DNA of 64,000 nt from an uncultured Flavobacteriaceae bacterium (lineage in GTDB: Bacteria; Bacteroidota; Bacteroidia; Flavobacteriales; Flavobacteriaceae): contig CANMSH010000002.1 of the NCBI GenBank assembly GCA_947500525.1, positions 310,001-374,000 of the forward strand, written 5' to 3'. A program made the position numbers and the translations under genes. The notes under the pieces were generated by a model, which saw nothing but the letters and a program-made list of their open reading frames with translations, was not told the origin of the DNA and searched no databases. Position 1 is the first letter of the stretch. Each line of letters opens with the position of its first letter. Positions 16,366-26,492 of this stretch are shown here, in pieces.

Positions 16366-16950
16366 ATGAAAATAGTCTTTGCCACACATAACCAACACAA
16401 ATTAAAAGAAGTACAGTCATTGCTGCCCACATCTATTAAATTGTTGAGTTTAACAGATATTGGTTGTACAGAAGAAATTTTGGAAACCGCTACCACACTT
16501 CAAGGTAATGCTAAAATCAAGGCAGATTATATTAGAAAAGCGTATGGATATGATTGTTTCGCCGATGATACAGGCTTAGAAGTAGCAATACTATATGGAG
16601 AACCTGGTGTCTATTCAGCCCGTTATGCAGGAGCTAATGCTGATTCTGAGGCAAATATGAATAAACTTTTATCAAAACTTAAAGGCAAGAATAATAGACA
16701 AGCACAATTTAAAACGATAATCGTTCTGAACCTTCAAGATAGCCAGTATGTTTTTGAAGGGGTTTGTAAGGGTGAGATCTTACATAAAAAAAATGGAAAA
16801 CAAGGATTTGGTTATGACCCTATTTTTAAACCAGAGGGTTATGACGTTTCATTTGCTCAAATGCCAATGGAAGAAAAAGGAACTATCAGTCATAGAGGTA
16901 AAGCGGTGGCCGAATTAGTGAAATTTTTTGAAGAACTTCCTAGAAAATAG
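16366..16950 (+). CDS. rdgB: RdgB/HAM1 non-canonical purine NTP pyrophosphatase
   Basis: Hydrolyses dITP, ITP and XTP to monophosphates and keeps deaminated purines out of nucleic acids. 194 residues, the usual length. It starts with 'MKIVFATHNQHKLKEV' (T/SxNxxK substrate motif). 'ADDTGLEV' with acidic metal ligands, 'PGVYSARYAG', 'GFGYDPIF' and 'SHRGKA' follow, all diagnostic. The ATG at 16366 fits the family start; a TTG at 16345 is rejected. The stop lies in a hairpin at 16935-16955. Confidence 0.94.
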   Translation: MKIVFATHNQHKLKEVQSLLPTSIKLLSLTDIGCTEEILETATTLQGNAKIKADYIRKAYGYDCFADDTGLEVAILYGEPGVYSARYAGANADSEANMNKLLSKLKGKNNRQAQFKTIIVLNLQDSQYVFEGVCKGEILHKKNGKQGFGYDPIFKPEGYDVSFAQMPMEEKGTISHRGKAVAELVKFFEELPRK

Positions 16951-16955
16951 GAAGT
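16935..16955. terminator. Hairpin over the rdgB stop codon
   Basis: ACTTCCTA and TAGGAAGT form a perfect 8-bp stem around GAAAA. It contains the rdgB TAG and lies 3 bases from the convergent gene's stop. No T-tract on either strand, so function as a terminator is uncertain. Confidence 0.4.
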
Positions 16956-16957
16956 AA

Positions 16958-17575
16958 TTAATACTTCAACGATTTTTTAACTACTATAGAAACTCTTAGT
17001 AAAAGTACAATGACCGCAGTAATAGCAAAGAATATGCGTAAGGGGTTTGTCATTTCTAAAAGATAAGATTTCGCAAAAATTATCCACAATAAGTAGCCTC
17101 CAAACATATGAATAGGCTTCCAATTTTTAGCTCCAAAAAGATTTCGTGTTTTGTCAAAAGAAGTAAGTGTCATTAATGTTATAAATGCATATGCTGTTGC
17201 TCCAATGGCTGTTCTAAATAAACCTCTATCTTCGAATACATTAAAATTGATATGCACGGTCATTAATACAAGCATGGTTAAGTGAATATAATGTGATACA
17301 GCAAAAGATACTCCTATATATCGTCTATTTTTTAAAAGCCACGTTGTAACACGATTCTTTAAATAATAATGTAGGGAAGAAGCTACAAAAGCTAGCATAA
17401 ATAATACAAAAGATAACTTGGCGGTAGACCGAATTAACATACTAACGGTTTCCTTCTCGCCAATGTCAAAATTTGATAGAATGTAAAAGACGTTTAAAAT
17501 CGCTAAAAGACTTATACTTACCGTAAGGGACCATCCCGAAAAAACACCTTGGTTTCGTGTCTTTTTTAAATTCAA
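16958..17575 (-). CDS. Ferric-reductase-like haem-binding membrane protein
   Basis: 205 residues, six membrane segments. Histidines lie within helices in the ferric-reductase/MsrQ pattern: 'ASSLHYYLKN', 'AVSHYIHLTMLVLMTVHINF' and 'KPIHMFGGYLLWIIF'. These would hold b-type haems for transmembrane electron transfer. There is no flavin-binding domain, so it needs a partner. It begins 2 bases after parC and is probably cotranscribed. Substrate not deducible. Confidence 0.7.
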   Translation of the reverse strand: MNLKKTRNQGVFSGWSLTVSISLLAILNVFYILSNFDIGEKETVSMLIRSTAKLSFVLFMLAFVASSLHYYLKNRVTTWLLKNRRYIGVSFAVSHYIHLTMLVLMTVHINFNVFEDRGLFRTAIGATAYAFITLMTLTSFDKTRNLFGAKNWKPIHMFGGYLLWIIFAKSYLLEMTNPLRIFFAITAVIVLLLRVSIVVKKSLKY

Positions 17576-17577
17576 AA

Positions 17578-20238
17578 CTAAAATAAAGTTGGTTGGCTGT
17601 CGTCATCTGACGAATTCGAATTATCATTTTCTCCTTTAGATGACGTACTTGTATTATCTTGGTCGTTAGAATTTCCTGTAATTTGTTCTTCTTCTACAAC
17701 TTCAACAGCATTTACTTCTGGCTCTTCGTAGGGCAATGACTCAAGAAGATTTATTTGTTTTATTTTATCTCTAGTTAATTGATTACCAATAGCTTTAATG
17801 CCTTTGACTGAAATAAATTCTTCAAAATTTATAGTTTCGTTTTCTAAACTTCTTTTTGAGAATACAACCTCTGCCATTGGTCTAAAGTCTGTCGATACAA
17901 TTTCTAGCTGAGATTTAGCATGATCACTTATAAATTGCTCCTCTTTATTTGGGTTGTCAATCATGAAACGTTTGACATAGTAACATTCTTTTGATCCATC
18001 ATAGTGAACGGCGGAGATCGGTTTATTGGGAATCCATTTTTCAAGTACAATCATATTACTATCAAAATGAGTTGACAGTTCAGGACGTATCGTTTTGACG
18101 ATTCCTGATTGTGTAATAATTAACAATCTATCCTCGGCGGTAAATTCACCCAGTAATTCACCTCTACTATCCACATTTAAGCGTTGCACGGTATCATCGA
18201 ACCATATTTTACGCGGTTTGAGAGTAGAAATTCCTTTTTCTTTAAGTTCAATACGCTTAACACCATATTTTGTGACGGTATTCCCTCTGCTTCCACGTCC
18301 TTTAATAGCTAAATCAGCAAAATCAATATCCCATTTTAATTTTTTAACACTTCCCACAGCTCGAAGATGAACAGTCACCACCTCAGCTTCTCCATTTGGA
18401 TTTGCCGAGAAATACAGTACTTTAGAGAGCTTGTTGCCAGCAGTTAAATCATATTCTTTATCACGTGTCACTCCTGTAACGGCAAAACGTTTCATGTAAG
18501 TAGGCCCAGACTTACCATCTTTGTAAATCATGTTATAAATTGTTCTCTTATCTCCCTTTTTAAATATAGCTACATGAATAATATTTTTACCTACAAATGT
18601 CTTTGAATCAAGTTTGGTAACCATCATTTTCCCATCGGCTTTAAAGACAATTACACTATCAATATCAGAACAATCTGTTACAAATTCATCTCTACGGAGA
18701 GAGGTTCCTACAAATCCCTCTTCACGATTTACATAGAGTTTGGCATTTTTCATTGCAACTTTCGACGCTACGATATCTTCAAAAATGCGAATTTCCGTTT
18801 TTCGCTCTTTGTCTTTGCCATACTTCGCTTTTAAGTTTTTGAAATATTCGATGGCATAGTCAATCAAATTTGCCAAATGATTTTTCACTTCAGCAATTTT
18901 ATCTTCTAAACTTTCAATATGTTGCTTTGCCTTATCTATATCGAATTTCGAGATCTTTTTGATACGAATTTCTGTTAATCGTACAATATCTTCTTCCGTT
19001 ACGGCACGCTTTAAATGTTTTGTATGGGGTTTCAACCCTTTGTCTATAGCCGCAATTACCCCTTCCCAAGTTTCTTCTTCTTCAATATCACGGTAAATTC
19101 TATTTTCTATAAAGATGCGTTCTAGTGATGCAAAGTGCCACTGTTCTTCTAGCTCTCCTAATTGAATCTCAAGTTCTTGTTTCAGTAAATCCACCGTATG
19201 ATCGGTTGATCTTCTTAACATTTCAGTAACACCAATAAAAACAGGCTTGTTATTTTCAATAATACAAGACAATGGAGAAATTGACTGCTCGCAATTTGTG
19301 AATGCATATAACGCATCAATTGTTTTATCTGGAGATACTCCATTAGGTAAGTGTATCAAAATCTCTACATTGGCAGCAGTATTGTCTTCGATGCGTTTTA
19401 TTTTTATCTTCCCTTTTTCATTCGCTTTGATAATCGAATCAATTAAAGAAGAAGTAGTAGTGCTATAAGGTATTTGACTGACAATGAGAGTGTTTTTGTC
19501 TAATTGAGAAATAGCGGCACGTACTCTTACTTTACCACCGCGTAGTCCATCATTATAATTAGTTACATCGGCAATACCACCAGTTAAGAAATCGGGGACC
19601 AATTTAAAACTTCGTCCTTTTAAATGCTTAATTGAAGCATCAATTAATTCATTAAAATTATGGGGCAATATTTTAGTCGAAAGTCCAACAGCAATACCTT
19701 CGGCACCTTGCGCCAGCAACAAAGGAAATTTAACAGGAAGGTCAATTGGTTCTTTTCTTCTGCCATCATAAGAAGCCTGCCATTCAGTAGTTTTGGGGTT
19801 GAATACCACTTCTAATGCAAACTTAGAGAGTCTAGCCTCAATATAACGCGAAGCTGCAGCACGATCACCAGTGAGAATATTCCCCCAGTTTCCTTGCATA
19901 TCAATCAACAATTCTTTTTGACCTAACTGTACCATGGCATCAGCAATACTCGCATCACCATGAGGGTGATATTGCATCGTATGACCTACTAAATTGGCCA
20001 CTTTATTATAACGACCATCATCTAAGTCTTTCATAGACTGCATGATACGTCTTTGAACAGGCTTAAAACCATCGTCAATTGCTGGTACTGCACGTTCCAA
20101 AATCACATATGATGCATAATCTAAAAACCAATCTTTGTACATGCCCGTGACTTTAGTAATAGTCTCTTCAGCATGTATTTCTTCTTGATTAATTCCTTCT
20201 AAATTGTCGTCTTCTATGTCGTTATGTTCTTCTTGCAT
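17578..20238 (-). CDS. parC: DNA topoisomerase IV subunit A
   Basis: DNA-cleaving subunit of topoisomerase IV, which decatenates chromosomes. 886 residues. Catalytic Tyr132 is in 'AAASRYIEARLS'. The helical gate has 'PVQRRIMQSM' and 'QYHPHGDASIADAMVQLGQ'. A C-terminal beta-pinwheel domain follows, then an acidic, Ser/Asp-rich tail after about residue 845. The residue aligned with E. coli GyrA Ser83 is Ala96, while the second quinolone-contact position is Asp100. The ATG overlaps the parE stop by one base. parC is assigned over gyrA because of the parE partner and divergent sequence. Confidence 0.93.
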   Translation of the reverse strand: MQEEHNDIEDDNLEGINQEEIHAEETITKVTGMYKDWFLDYASYVILERAVPAIDDGFKPVQRRIMQSMKDLDDGRYNKVANLVGHTMQYHPHGDASIADAMVQLGQKELLIDMQGNWGNILTGDRAAASRYIEARLSKFALEVVFNPKTTEWQASYDGRRKEPIDLPVKFPLLLAQGAEGIAVGLSTKILPHNFNELIDASIKHLKGRSFKLVPDFLTGGIADVTNYNDGLRGGKVRVRAAISQLDKNTLIVSQIPYSTTTSSLIDSIIKANEKGKIKIKRIEDNTAANVEILIHLPNGVSPDKTIDALYAFTNCEQSISPLSCIIENNKPVFIGVTEMLRRSTDHTVDLLKQELEIQLGELEEQWHFASLERIFIENRIYRDIEEEETWEGVIAAIDKGLKPHTKHLKRAVTEEDIVRLTEIRIKKISKFDIDKAKQHIESLEDKIAEVKNHLANLIDYAIEYFKNLKAKYGKDKERKTEIRIFEDIVASKVAMKNAKLYVNREEGFVGTSLRRDEFVTDCSDIDSVIVFKADGKMMVTKLDSKTFVGKNIIHVAIFKKGDKRTIYNMIYKDGKSGPTYMKRFAVTGVTRDKEYDLTAGNKLSKVLYFSANPNGEAEVVTVHLRAVGSVKKLKWDIDFADLAIKGRGSRGNTVTKYGVKRIELKEKGISTLKPRKIWFDDTVQRLNVDSRGELLGEFTAEDRLLIITQSGIVKTIRPELSTHFDSNMIVLEKWIPNKPISAVHYDGSKECYYVKRFMIDNPNKEEQFISDHAKSQLEIVSTDFRPMAEVVFSKRSLENETINFEEFISVKGIKAIGNQLTRDKIKQINLLESLPYEEPEVNAVEVVEEEQITGNSNDQDNTSTSSKGENDNSNSSDDDSQPTLF

Positions 20239-22094
20239 TATTTATCCTCAACTAAGTCAAGTTCAACTTTTAGATTTTCGATAATGAATTTTTGCCTATC
20301 TGGAGTATTCTTGCCCATATAGAAATTCAATAATTGATCTATTGACATCTCTTTATCAAGCATTACGGGATCTAGGCGAATATTATCTCCTATAAAATGA
20401 GAAAATTCATCAGGAGAAATCTCCCCAAGACCTTTGAAACGAGTTATTTCTGGCTTTCCCTTTAAGCTTTGTATAGCCTCTTGTTTTTCATTTTCTGAAT
20501 AACAATAATGGGTTTTATTTTTGTCTCGCACTCGAAACAATGGTGTTTCCAAAATATATAAATGTCCTTCTTTGATCAATTCAGGAAAAAACTGGAGAAA
20601 AAAGGTAATTAACAAAAGTCTTATATGCATTCCATCAACATCGGCATCCGTAGCAATAACGATATTATTATATCGTAAATTTTCAATACCATCTTCTATG
20701 TTTAGTGCTGCTTGAAGTAAGTTAAATTCCTCATTTTCATAAACAATCTTTTTACTCATGCCATATGAATTCAAAGGTTTCCCTCGTAAGCTAAAAACCG
20801 CCTGTGTATTCACATTGCGAGATTTGGTAATCGATCCACTTGCAGAATCTCCCTCTGTTATAAATAATGTACTATCTAAACGATTGTCTTTTTTCATATC
20901 GCCTAAATGAACACGACAATCACGTAACTTTTTGTTATGTAAATTCGCCTTTTTGGCTCGTTCTCGTGCTAACTTGCGTATTCCAGATAGATCTTTCCGT
21001 TCGCGTTCTGCCTGTAATATTTTACGTTGTAACGATTCAGCCGAAGCAGTATTCTTATGCAAGTAATTATCAAGATTTGTTTTTACAAAATCATTGATAA
21101 ATGTTCGAACTGTTGGCAATCCACCTCCCATTTCAGTTGAACCTAACTTTGTTTTTGTTTGACTTTCAAAAACAGGTTCCATAACTTTAATACTTATGGC
21201 TGATACGATCGATTTCCGAATGTCTGAAGCTTCATAGTTTTTACCAAAAAACTCTCTTACCGTTTTTACTACAGCTTCTCTAAACGCATTTTGATGCGTT
21301 CCGCCTTGTGTCGTATGTTGGCCATTCACAAATGAATGATACTCCTCACTATACTGAGTTCTACTGTGTGTAAGTGCCATTTCAATATCATCACTTTTTA
21401 AATGAATGATAGGGTAGAGCATATCTGTATCAGCGATATTCTCGACTAGTAGATCTTTTAAGCCATTCTCAGAAAAATATTTTTCACCATTAAAAATAAT
21501 CGTTAAACCAGTGTTTAAATACACATAGTTTTTGATCATTTTTATAATATACTCATTACGAAACTTATATTGATTAAATATAGTTTCGTCAGGAGTGAAA
21601 CTTACTTTTGTTCCTTTACGTTGGGATGAAGACTGCACCGCATCATCAATGACCAAATTTCCCTTTTCAAACTCCGCAACCTTTGTTTTATCCTCTCTTA
21701 CAGATTGTACTTTAAAATGAGATGACAAAGCATTAACAGCTTTGGTTCCAACTCCATTTAGACCAACAGATTTCTTAAAGGCTTTCGAATCGTACTTACC
21801 ACCAGTATTCATTTTAGAAACGACATCTACCACTTTCCCTAAAGGAATCCCTCGTCCATAATCTCTAACCGTCACTGTTTTATCTCGAACAGAAATTTCA
21901 ATAGTTTTTCCTGCTCCCATAACATATTCATCAATAGAGTTATCAAGAACTTCCTTTATCAAAATATAAATACCATCGTCGGGAGAAGATCCATCTCCTA
22001 GCTTACCAATATACATTCCTGGTCGCATTCGGATATGCTCTTTCCAGTCAAGTGATCGTATATTGTCTTCGGTATAGGTAGTTTGTTTAGCCAT
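20238..22094 (-). CDS. parE: DNA topoisomerase IV subunit B
   Basis: ATPase subunit of topoisomerase IV, 618 residues. The GHKL ATP site shows '[10 protein letters not shown]', '[11 protein letters not shown]', '[14 protein letters not shown]' and '[10 protein letters not shown]'. The TOPRIM domain has '[12 protein letters not shown]' and '[18 protein letters not shown]', and the C-terminal tail has '[13 protein letters not shown]'. Directly upstream of parC with a one-base overlap, so the subunits are co-translated. Confidence 0.95.
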   Translation of the reverse strand: MAKQTTYTEDNIRSLDWKEHIRMRPGMYIGKLGDGSSPDDGIYILIKEVLDNSIDEYVMGAGKTIEISVRDKTVTVRDYGRGIPLGKVVDVVSKMNTGGKYDSKAFKKSVGLNGVGTKAVNALSSHFKVQSVREDKTKVAEFEKGNLVIDDAVQSSSQRKGTKVSFTPDETIFNQYKFRNEYIIKMIKNYVYLNTGLTIIFNGEKYFSENGLKDLLVENIADTDMLYPIIHLKSDDIEMALTHSRTQYSEEYHSFVNGQHTTQGGTHQNAFREAVVKTVREFFGKNYEASDIRKSIVSAISIKVMEPVFESQTKTKLGSTEMGGGLPTVRTFINDFVKTNLDNYLHKNTASAESLQRKILQAERERKDLSGIRKLARERAKKANLHNKKLRDCRVHLGDMKKDNRLDSTLFITEGDSASGSITKSRNVNTQAVFSLRGKPLNSYGMSKKIVYENEEFNLLQAALNIEDGIENLRYNNIVIATDADVDGMHIRLLLITFFLQFFPELIKEGHLYILETPLFRVRDKNKTHYCYSENEKQEAIQSLKGKPEITRFKGLGEISPDEFSHFIGDNIRLDPVMLDKEMSIDQLLNFYMGKNTPDRQKFIIENLKVELDLVEDK

Positions 22095-22239
22095 TTAGTA
22101 ATACGTATGATGCAGGTTTGCTAAAATAAGACTTCATACTAAAAAATAAAACTGTCTAGTGATTATTTATTAACAGATAAATTAAGAATGTGAATCTAAT
22201 TTATTTCTTTAAATTTACGCGAATTTAAAATTTTCACTT

Positions 22240-22986
22240 ATCAAAAAACAGATCCCAAATTTAATTACGCTACTCAATCTATTCTGTGGAGTAGTGGCAG
22301 TACTTGCGGCTGCCTTAGGAAATTTACAAACTGCAGCATTGTTTGTATTATTGGGTATTTTCTTTGATTTTTTTGATGGATTTGCCGCTAGAATGTTGAA
22401 AGTGTCGAGTGAACTCGGTAAACAATTAGATTCTTTGGCCGATATGGTTACTTCTGGAGTTGCTCCGGGTTTGGTCATGTATCAATTAATGTTAAGAGCT
22501 CTAAGCCATAATTCTTATGCGACTTCATTTATAGAAAAGGGAAGTATTGCTACCTGGAATTTTGATGATATTATGTTGATACCATTTTTAGGTTTTTTGT
22601 TGCCCGTCGCGGCTGCATATCGATTGGCGAATTTCAATTTAGATGAACGTCAATCTACTTCATTTATTGGTTTACCAACACCGGCAATGAGTATTTACAT
22701 TATTTCACTACCATTAATTGCATTGTACTCAAATGTTGCAGTGGTTCAAGGTTTAATTCAGAATATTTATTTCTTAATTGGGAGTACACTTTTCTTGAGT
22801 TTTGTAATGAATGCTAAGCTTTCTTTATTTTCTTTAAAGTTCAGCAACTTTTCGATGAAAAATAATTGGATTGAAGTGCTTTTTATCCTTTTGGCTATTG
22901 TGAGCCTTATAGGTGTTAAATTTACCGCAATACCTTTATTAATAGTGCTCTACATAGTTTTATCTTTACTAAAAAAAAGGAATTAA
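22240..22986 (+). CDS. pssA: CDP-diacylglycerol-serine O-phosphatidyltransferase, non-ATG start
   Basis: Makes phosphatidylserine from CDP-diacylglycerol and serine, the route to phosphatidylethanolamine. The CDP-alcohol phosphotransferase motif is 'DFFDGFAARML...GKQLDSLADM', followed by five or so membrane helices. The family N-terminus 'IKKQIPNLITLLNLFCGVVAV' is encoded upstream of the first standard start, a GTG at 22294. The frame is open back to 22213 with no ATG, GTG or TTG. I place the start at the ATC at 22240; ATT at 22213 is an alternative. Confidence 0.82.
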   Translation: MKKQIPNLITLLNLFCGVVAVLAAALGNLQTAALFVLLGIFFDFFDGFAARMLKVSSELGKQLDSLADMVTSGVAPGLVMYQLMLRALSHNSYATSFIEKGSIATWNFDDIMLIPFLGFLLPVAAAYRLANFNLDERQSTSFIGLPTPAMSIYIISLPLIALYSNVAVVQGLIQNIYFLIGSTLFLSFVMNAKLSLFSLKFSNFSMKNNWIEVLFILLAIVSLIGVKFTAIPLLIVLYIVLSLLKKRN

Positions 22987-23132
22987 TCCTCTCTTTTTTT
23001 TAATCAGCCATTTATATAAGATCTTATTTTTTCAAGTTTTAGGTAGGAAAATACAGGATTAAGTTGTTGTGTTTGTATACTAAATGATAAAACAGACCGT
23101 TTAAGAGTCTGAGAATCGCTAAACATTTTGTT

Positions 23133-26100
23133 ATGAACCAAGCTTATACCTTTATTAAGGTAAAGTTGCTTTTAGTTGCAACTTTATTTTTTCTCCCATA
23201 TTTTATAAATGCCCAAACCACCGTGCCTTTTGAAAAGAGGTATGAAAATGCTGGTATTAATGGTGATTTAACTATGGTGGGAAATTCTATTGTAGGTAAT
23301 GATGCTACAACACCGTATAATGGAGGTAGTAATAATAACAGTTTTATTGCGGTATATATAGATGTTGATAATGATGCATCTACGTTTAGTTCTAGTAGCG
23401 CAGAATTGACAGGCCTTACAAGTTGTGACCGAGTTGTATATGCCGGGTTGTATTGGGGGGCAAATGTGACATTAGCTTCACAAACTCCAGAAACAATTAA
23501 ATTTCGCCCACCTGGTGGTTCTTATATAGATATTACTGCAGATACTGCGGACGCTACATTGCGTGAGCAGTTAGATGTAATGTATTATAAAGATGTAACA
23601 AGTATCGTTACTGGATTATCAAACCCTTCGGGGAATTATTTCGTTGGAAACGTATCATGCGAGACGGGTGTAGGAAACAGAGCTGCCGGTTGGACAATGG
23701 TTGTGGTATATGAAAGTCCCACAAAACCACGTAAATTCATTACAACTTTTGATGGATTTTCAAACGTTAGTCCAGGCAATACAGAACAATTTAGTTATTC
23801 GGGTTTCGTAACGCCTCCCTCTGGTACTGTTCAAGGAAGAATCGGTCTGGGAGCTTTAGAAGGTGATAGAGCATTAACTGGTGAGCAATTGTTATTTGCA
23901 GATACAATTGTACCAGATACTGATCCAAACAGTAGTTTTGATCTATTGTTCGATCCAGAAAACCCTGCTGATAATTTCTTTAATAGTAAGGTAACGATAG
24001 ATGGAGCACAAGTTACTACAAGAAATCCGAATAGTACAAATACCTTAGGATGGGATACAGCAATTGTTGATTTAGATCCTTTAAACAATCCAAACCCACC
24101 TGCAATAGAGAATTTAGTACTAGCAAATGGAGCCACTGATGCTACAGTTCGAGTAGCAACTACAGGAGATAGAATTCTAACATTTCTAAATACATTTGCC
24201 GTAGATATTATAGAACCTGTAATTGATGTATTGACAAGTGTAGAAGACACTTCCGGAAATCAAATTACATTGAATTCTCCTGTATCATTAGGTGCTACAG
24301 TAGTTTACAACATTAATTTTGAAAATTCAGGTACAGATAGTGCCCTAAACACAGAAATTGTAAATACACTACCTTTTAATGTAACGTTAGATGAGACAAC
24401 TATTGAATTCTTAGATGCTTCTAATGTTCCTTTAACTCCTGGTTTAATAACATATACCTATAATACAGCAACGAGACAACTAACTTTTACCATAGATGAT
24501 TCATTGGTTTTAAAAGATGGATTAGCAGGCTCTTACAATATAAGATATCAAGTAACAGCTTCAAATGACTGTTTTGATTATACGGATGCTTGTACGAACT
24601 TATTAGAGAACTTTTTAGAAACTTCTTATGATGGAGAAACCTCAGGAACAAATATTACCGCCCAACCTGGTTTGAATGGTGTGAATGGTTGTGGTTTGGG
24701 TAATCCTGGATCTATGGACCTGTTCGTAGATACAAGTTCATGTAATTTTGATAGTACATTGACATTCTGTAATAATAATTTGACCTTTTCTGGTGACGAT
24801 GGATATAATTTATATGAATGGGTAGACGAAACAGGAACCAATATTGGTAATACTAAAGAAATTACAGTAACTGGACCAGGAGTATATACAGTTACACAAA
24901 CGAGAACAGGATGTTCTGTAACAACTAGAGTTGTAACAGTACTAGGTTTAGACGTTACCTATACTCCAACCAATGCGTTGTGTAGAGATAGTGCCGACGG
25001 AACAATTGCTGTTCAAGTAAATGAAGCATCCGCCAATTTCACCTTTGAACTGTTTAAAGGAGGTGTGCTGCAGGAAACTACAGGTGTAATTACTGATGAT
25101 AATCATGTGTTTACAGGTTTAGATATAGGTACCGATTATTCAATTCGTGTAACCAATGCGGCAGGATGTTTTGATTTTCAAACAACAGGTTTAACTGTAA
25201 CTGAACCGACATTATTACAAGCGTCGAATACCGTAAGCGATAATATCATGCCATGTAATGGAAATTTACTTAGTGGTAGAATTGAAGTAAATGCCAATGG
25301 CGGAACTCAATTTACAGCTACGGGAGATTATGAGTATAGTATGGATGGTGGTGCTTTTCAAGAATCGAATATATTCACAACGACTGCTCAAGGGAATCAT
25401 ACAATTACTGTAAGGGATCAAAACGGATGTACCACAACAACTGTTGCTAATGTTGGTTTTGATGATGAGATTGAATATAACATGTCAAAGACTGATGTGA
25501 ATTGTGCGAATAGCACAAATGGATCAATATCGATAAATCTTACTCAAAATACGGCTGGAAATACAATCACCTATAGTATTGATGGTGGAACTACATTTCA
25601 AAGCTCACCCACTTTTAATGGATTGGGTGTAGGTGATTATTCAATCATAATTCGTAAACAGAAAGGAATCAATAGTTGTGAAACTACAGTAACAGAAAGT
25701 ATTAATCAGTTAATATTTTTAGAGTTTGAAGCTACTGGTGGTTTTTCGTGTTCTGGCAGTATTAATACGATAACAGCTACAGTTGCTCCAGCTTATGCAA
25801 ATGAGGTAACGTATATTATGGATGGTACTATTACGAATACTACGGGAATCTTTGAGAACGTTACACCAGGATTACATAGTGTAACTGCAAGACACAATAC
25901 ATTTTTGTGCGAGGCTCCACCAGTAGAAGTAAGTGCATTGGCTTATACGCCTATGAATATTTTAGGAGTAAATCAACAAATAGATAATCCTAATCAATAC
26001 GACATAAGTTTTTCTGGAGGTGAGGCTGATTATGAATTCGCAATGTTACCAGGAAGAATTACAGATGTTACAGTTAATGATAGTGATTTTGGAGATGAGA

Positions 26101-26465
26101 ACTTATTTAATATTACAGCTGATGGTTTCTATACATTCTTTGTAAAAGATACTAACGGATGTATAGTAGAATTTGAAGCTGAACTAGAGTTTTTAGACAT
26201 TGAAATACCTAATTTCTTTACGCCAAACGGAGATACTTTTAATGATGAATGGTATCCGAGAAATATTCAGCCATATCCGAATATTACAGTTGAAGTTTTT
26301 GATAGATACCAACGTTTAATTGTCGCTTTCGAAGGAATTGATAAATCTTGGAATGGATTTTATAATGGTAAACCGCTACCATCAGGAGACTACTGGTATG
26401 TTGTGAAGTTGAATAGTCCAACTGATGATCGTGTATTTAAAGGAAATGTAACGTTGTATAGATAA
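23133..26465 (+). CDS. Large type IX-secreted adhesin with gliding-type C-terminal sorting domain
   Basis: 1110 residues, signal peptide ending about residue 28 (PYFINAQ). A globular N-terminal region to about 350 is followed by a DUF11-like domain ('VYNINFENSGTDSALNTEIVNTLP', about 390-480). Several repeats then resemble SprB repeats ('TCSVTTRVV', 'NAAGCFDF', 'DQNGCTTT', 'DTNGCIVE'). The C-terminus 'IPNFFTPNGDTFNDEWYP...GFYNGKPLPSGDYWYVVKL' is the gliding/type B sorting domain of the type IX system. Surface adhesin or motility protein. Followed after 27 bases by its likely PorP/SprF partner. Confidence 0.9.
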   Translation: MNQAYTFIKVKLLLVATLFFLPYFINAQTTVPFEKRYENAGINGDLTMVGNSIVGNDATTPYNGGSNNNSFIAVYIDVDNDASTFSSSSAELTGLTSCDRVVYAGLYWGANVTLASQTPETIKFRPPGGSYIDITADTADATLREQLDVMYYKDVTSIVTGLSNPSGNYFVGNVSCETGVGNRAAGWTMVVVYESPTKPRKFITTFDGFSNVSPGNTEQFSYSGFVTPPSGTVQGRIGLGALEGDRALTGEQLLFADTIVPDTDPNSSFDLLFDPENPADNFFNSKVTIDGAQVTTRNPNSTNTLGWDTAIVDLDPLNNPNPPAIENLVLANGATDATVRVATTGDRILTFLNTFAVDIIEPVIDVLTSVEDTSGNQITLNSPVSLGATVVYNINFENSGTDSALNTEIVNTLPFNVTLDETTIEFLDASNVPLTPGLITYTYNTATRQLTFTIDDSLVLKDGLAGSYNIRYQVTASNDCFDYTDACTNLLENFLETSYDGETSGTNITAQPGLNGVNGCGLGNPGSMDLFVDTSSCNFDSTLTFCNNNLTFSGDDGYNLYEWVDETGTNIGNTKEITVTGPGVYTVTQTRTGCSVTTRVVTVLGLDVTYTPTNALCRDSADGTIAVQVNEASANFTFELFKGGVLQETTGVITDDNHVFTGLDIGTDYSIRVTNAAGCFDFQTTGLTVTEPTLLQASNTVSDNIMPCNGNLLSGRIEVNANGGTQFTATGDYEYSMDGGAFQESNIFTTTAQGNHTITVRDQNGCTTTTVANVGFDDEIEYNMSKTDVNCANSTNGSISINLTQNTAGNTITYSIDGGTTFQSSPTFNGLGVGDYSIIIRKQKGINSCETTVTESINQLIFLEFEATGGFSCSGSINTITATVAPAYANEVTYIMDGTITNTTGIFENVTPGLHSVTARHNTFLCEAPPVEVSALAYTPMNILGVNQQIDNPNQYDISFSGGEADYEFAMLPGRITDVTVNDSDFGDENLFNITADGFYTFFVKDTNGCIVEFEAELEFLDIEIPNFFTPNGDTFNDEWYPRNIQPYPNITVEVFDRYQRLIVAFEGIDKSWNGFYNGKPLPSGDYWYVVKLNSPTDDRVFKGNVTLYR

Positions 26466-26492
26466 TAAATGAACCCAAAGACAGACCAACCG

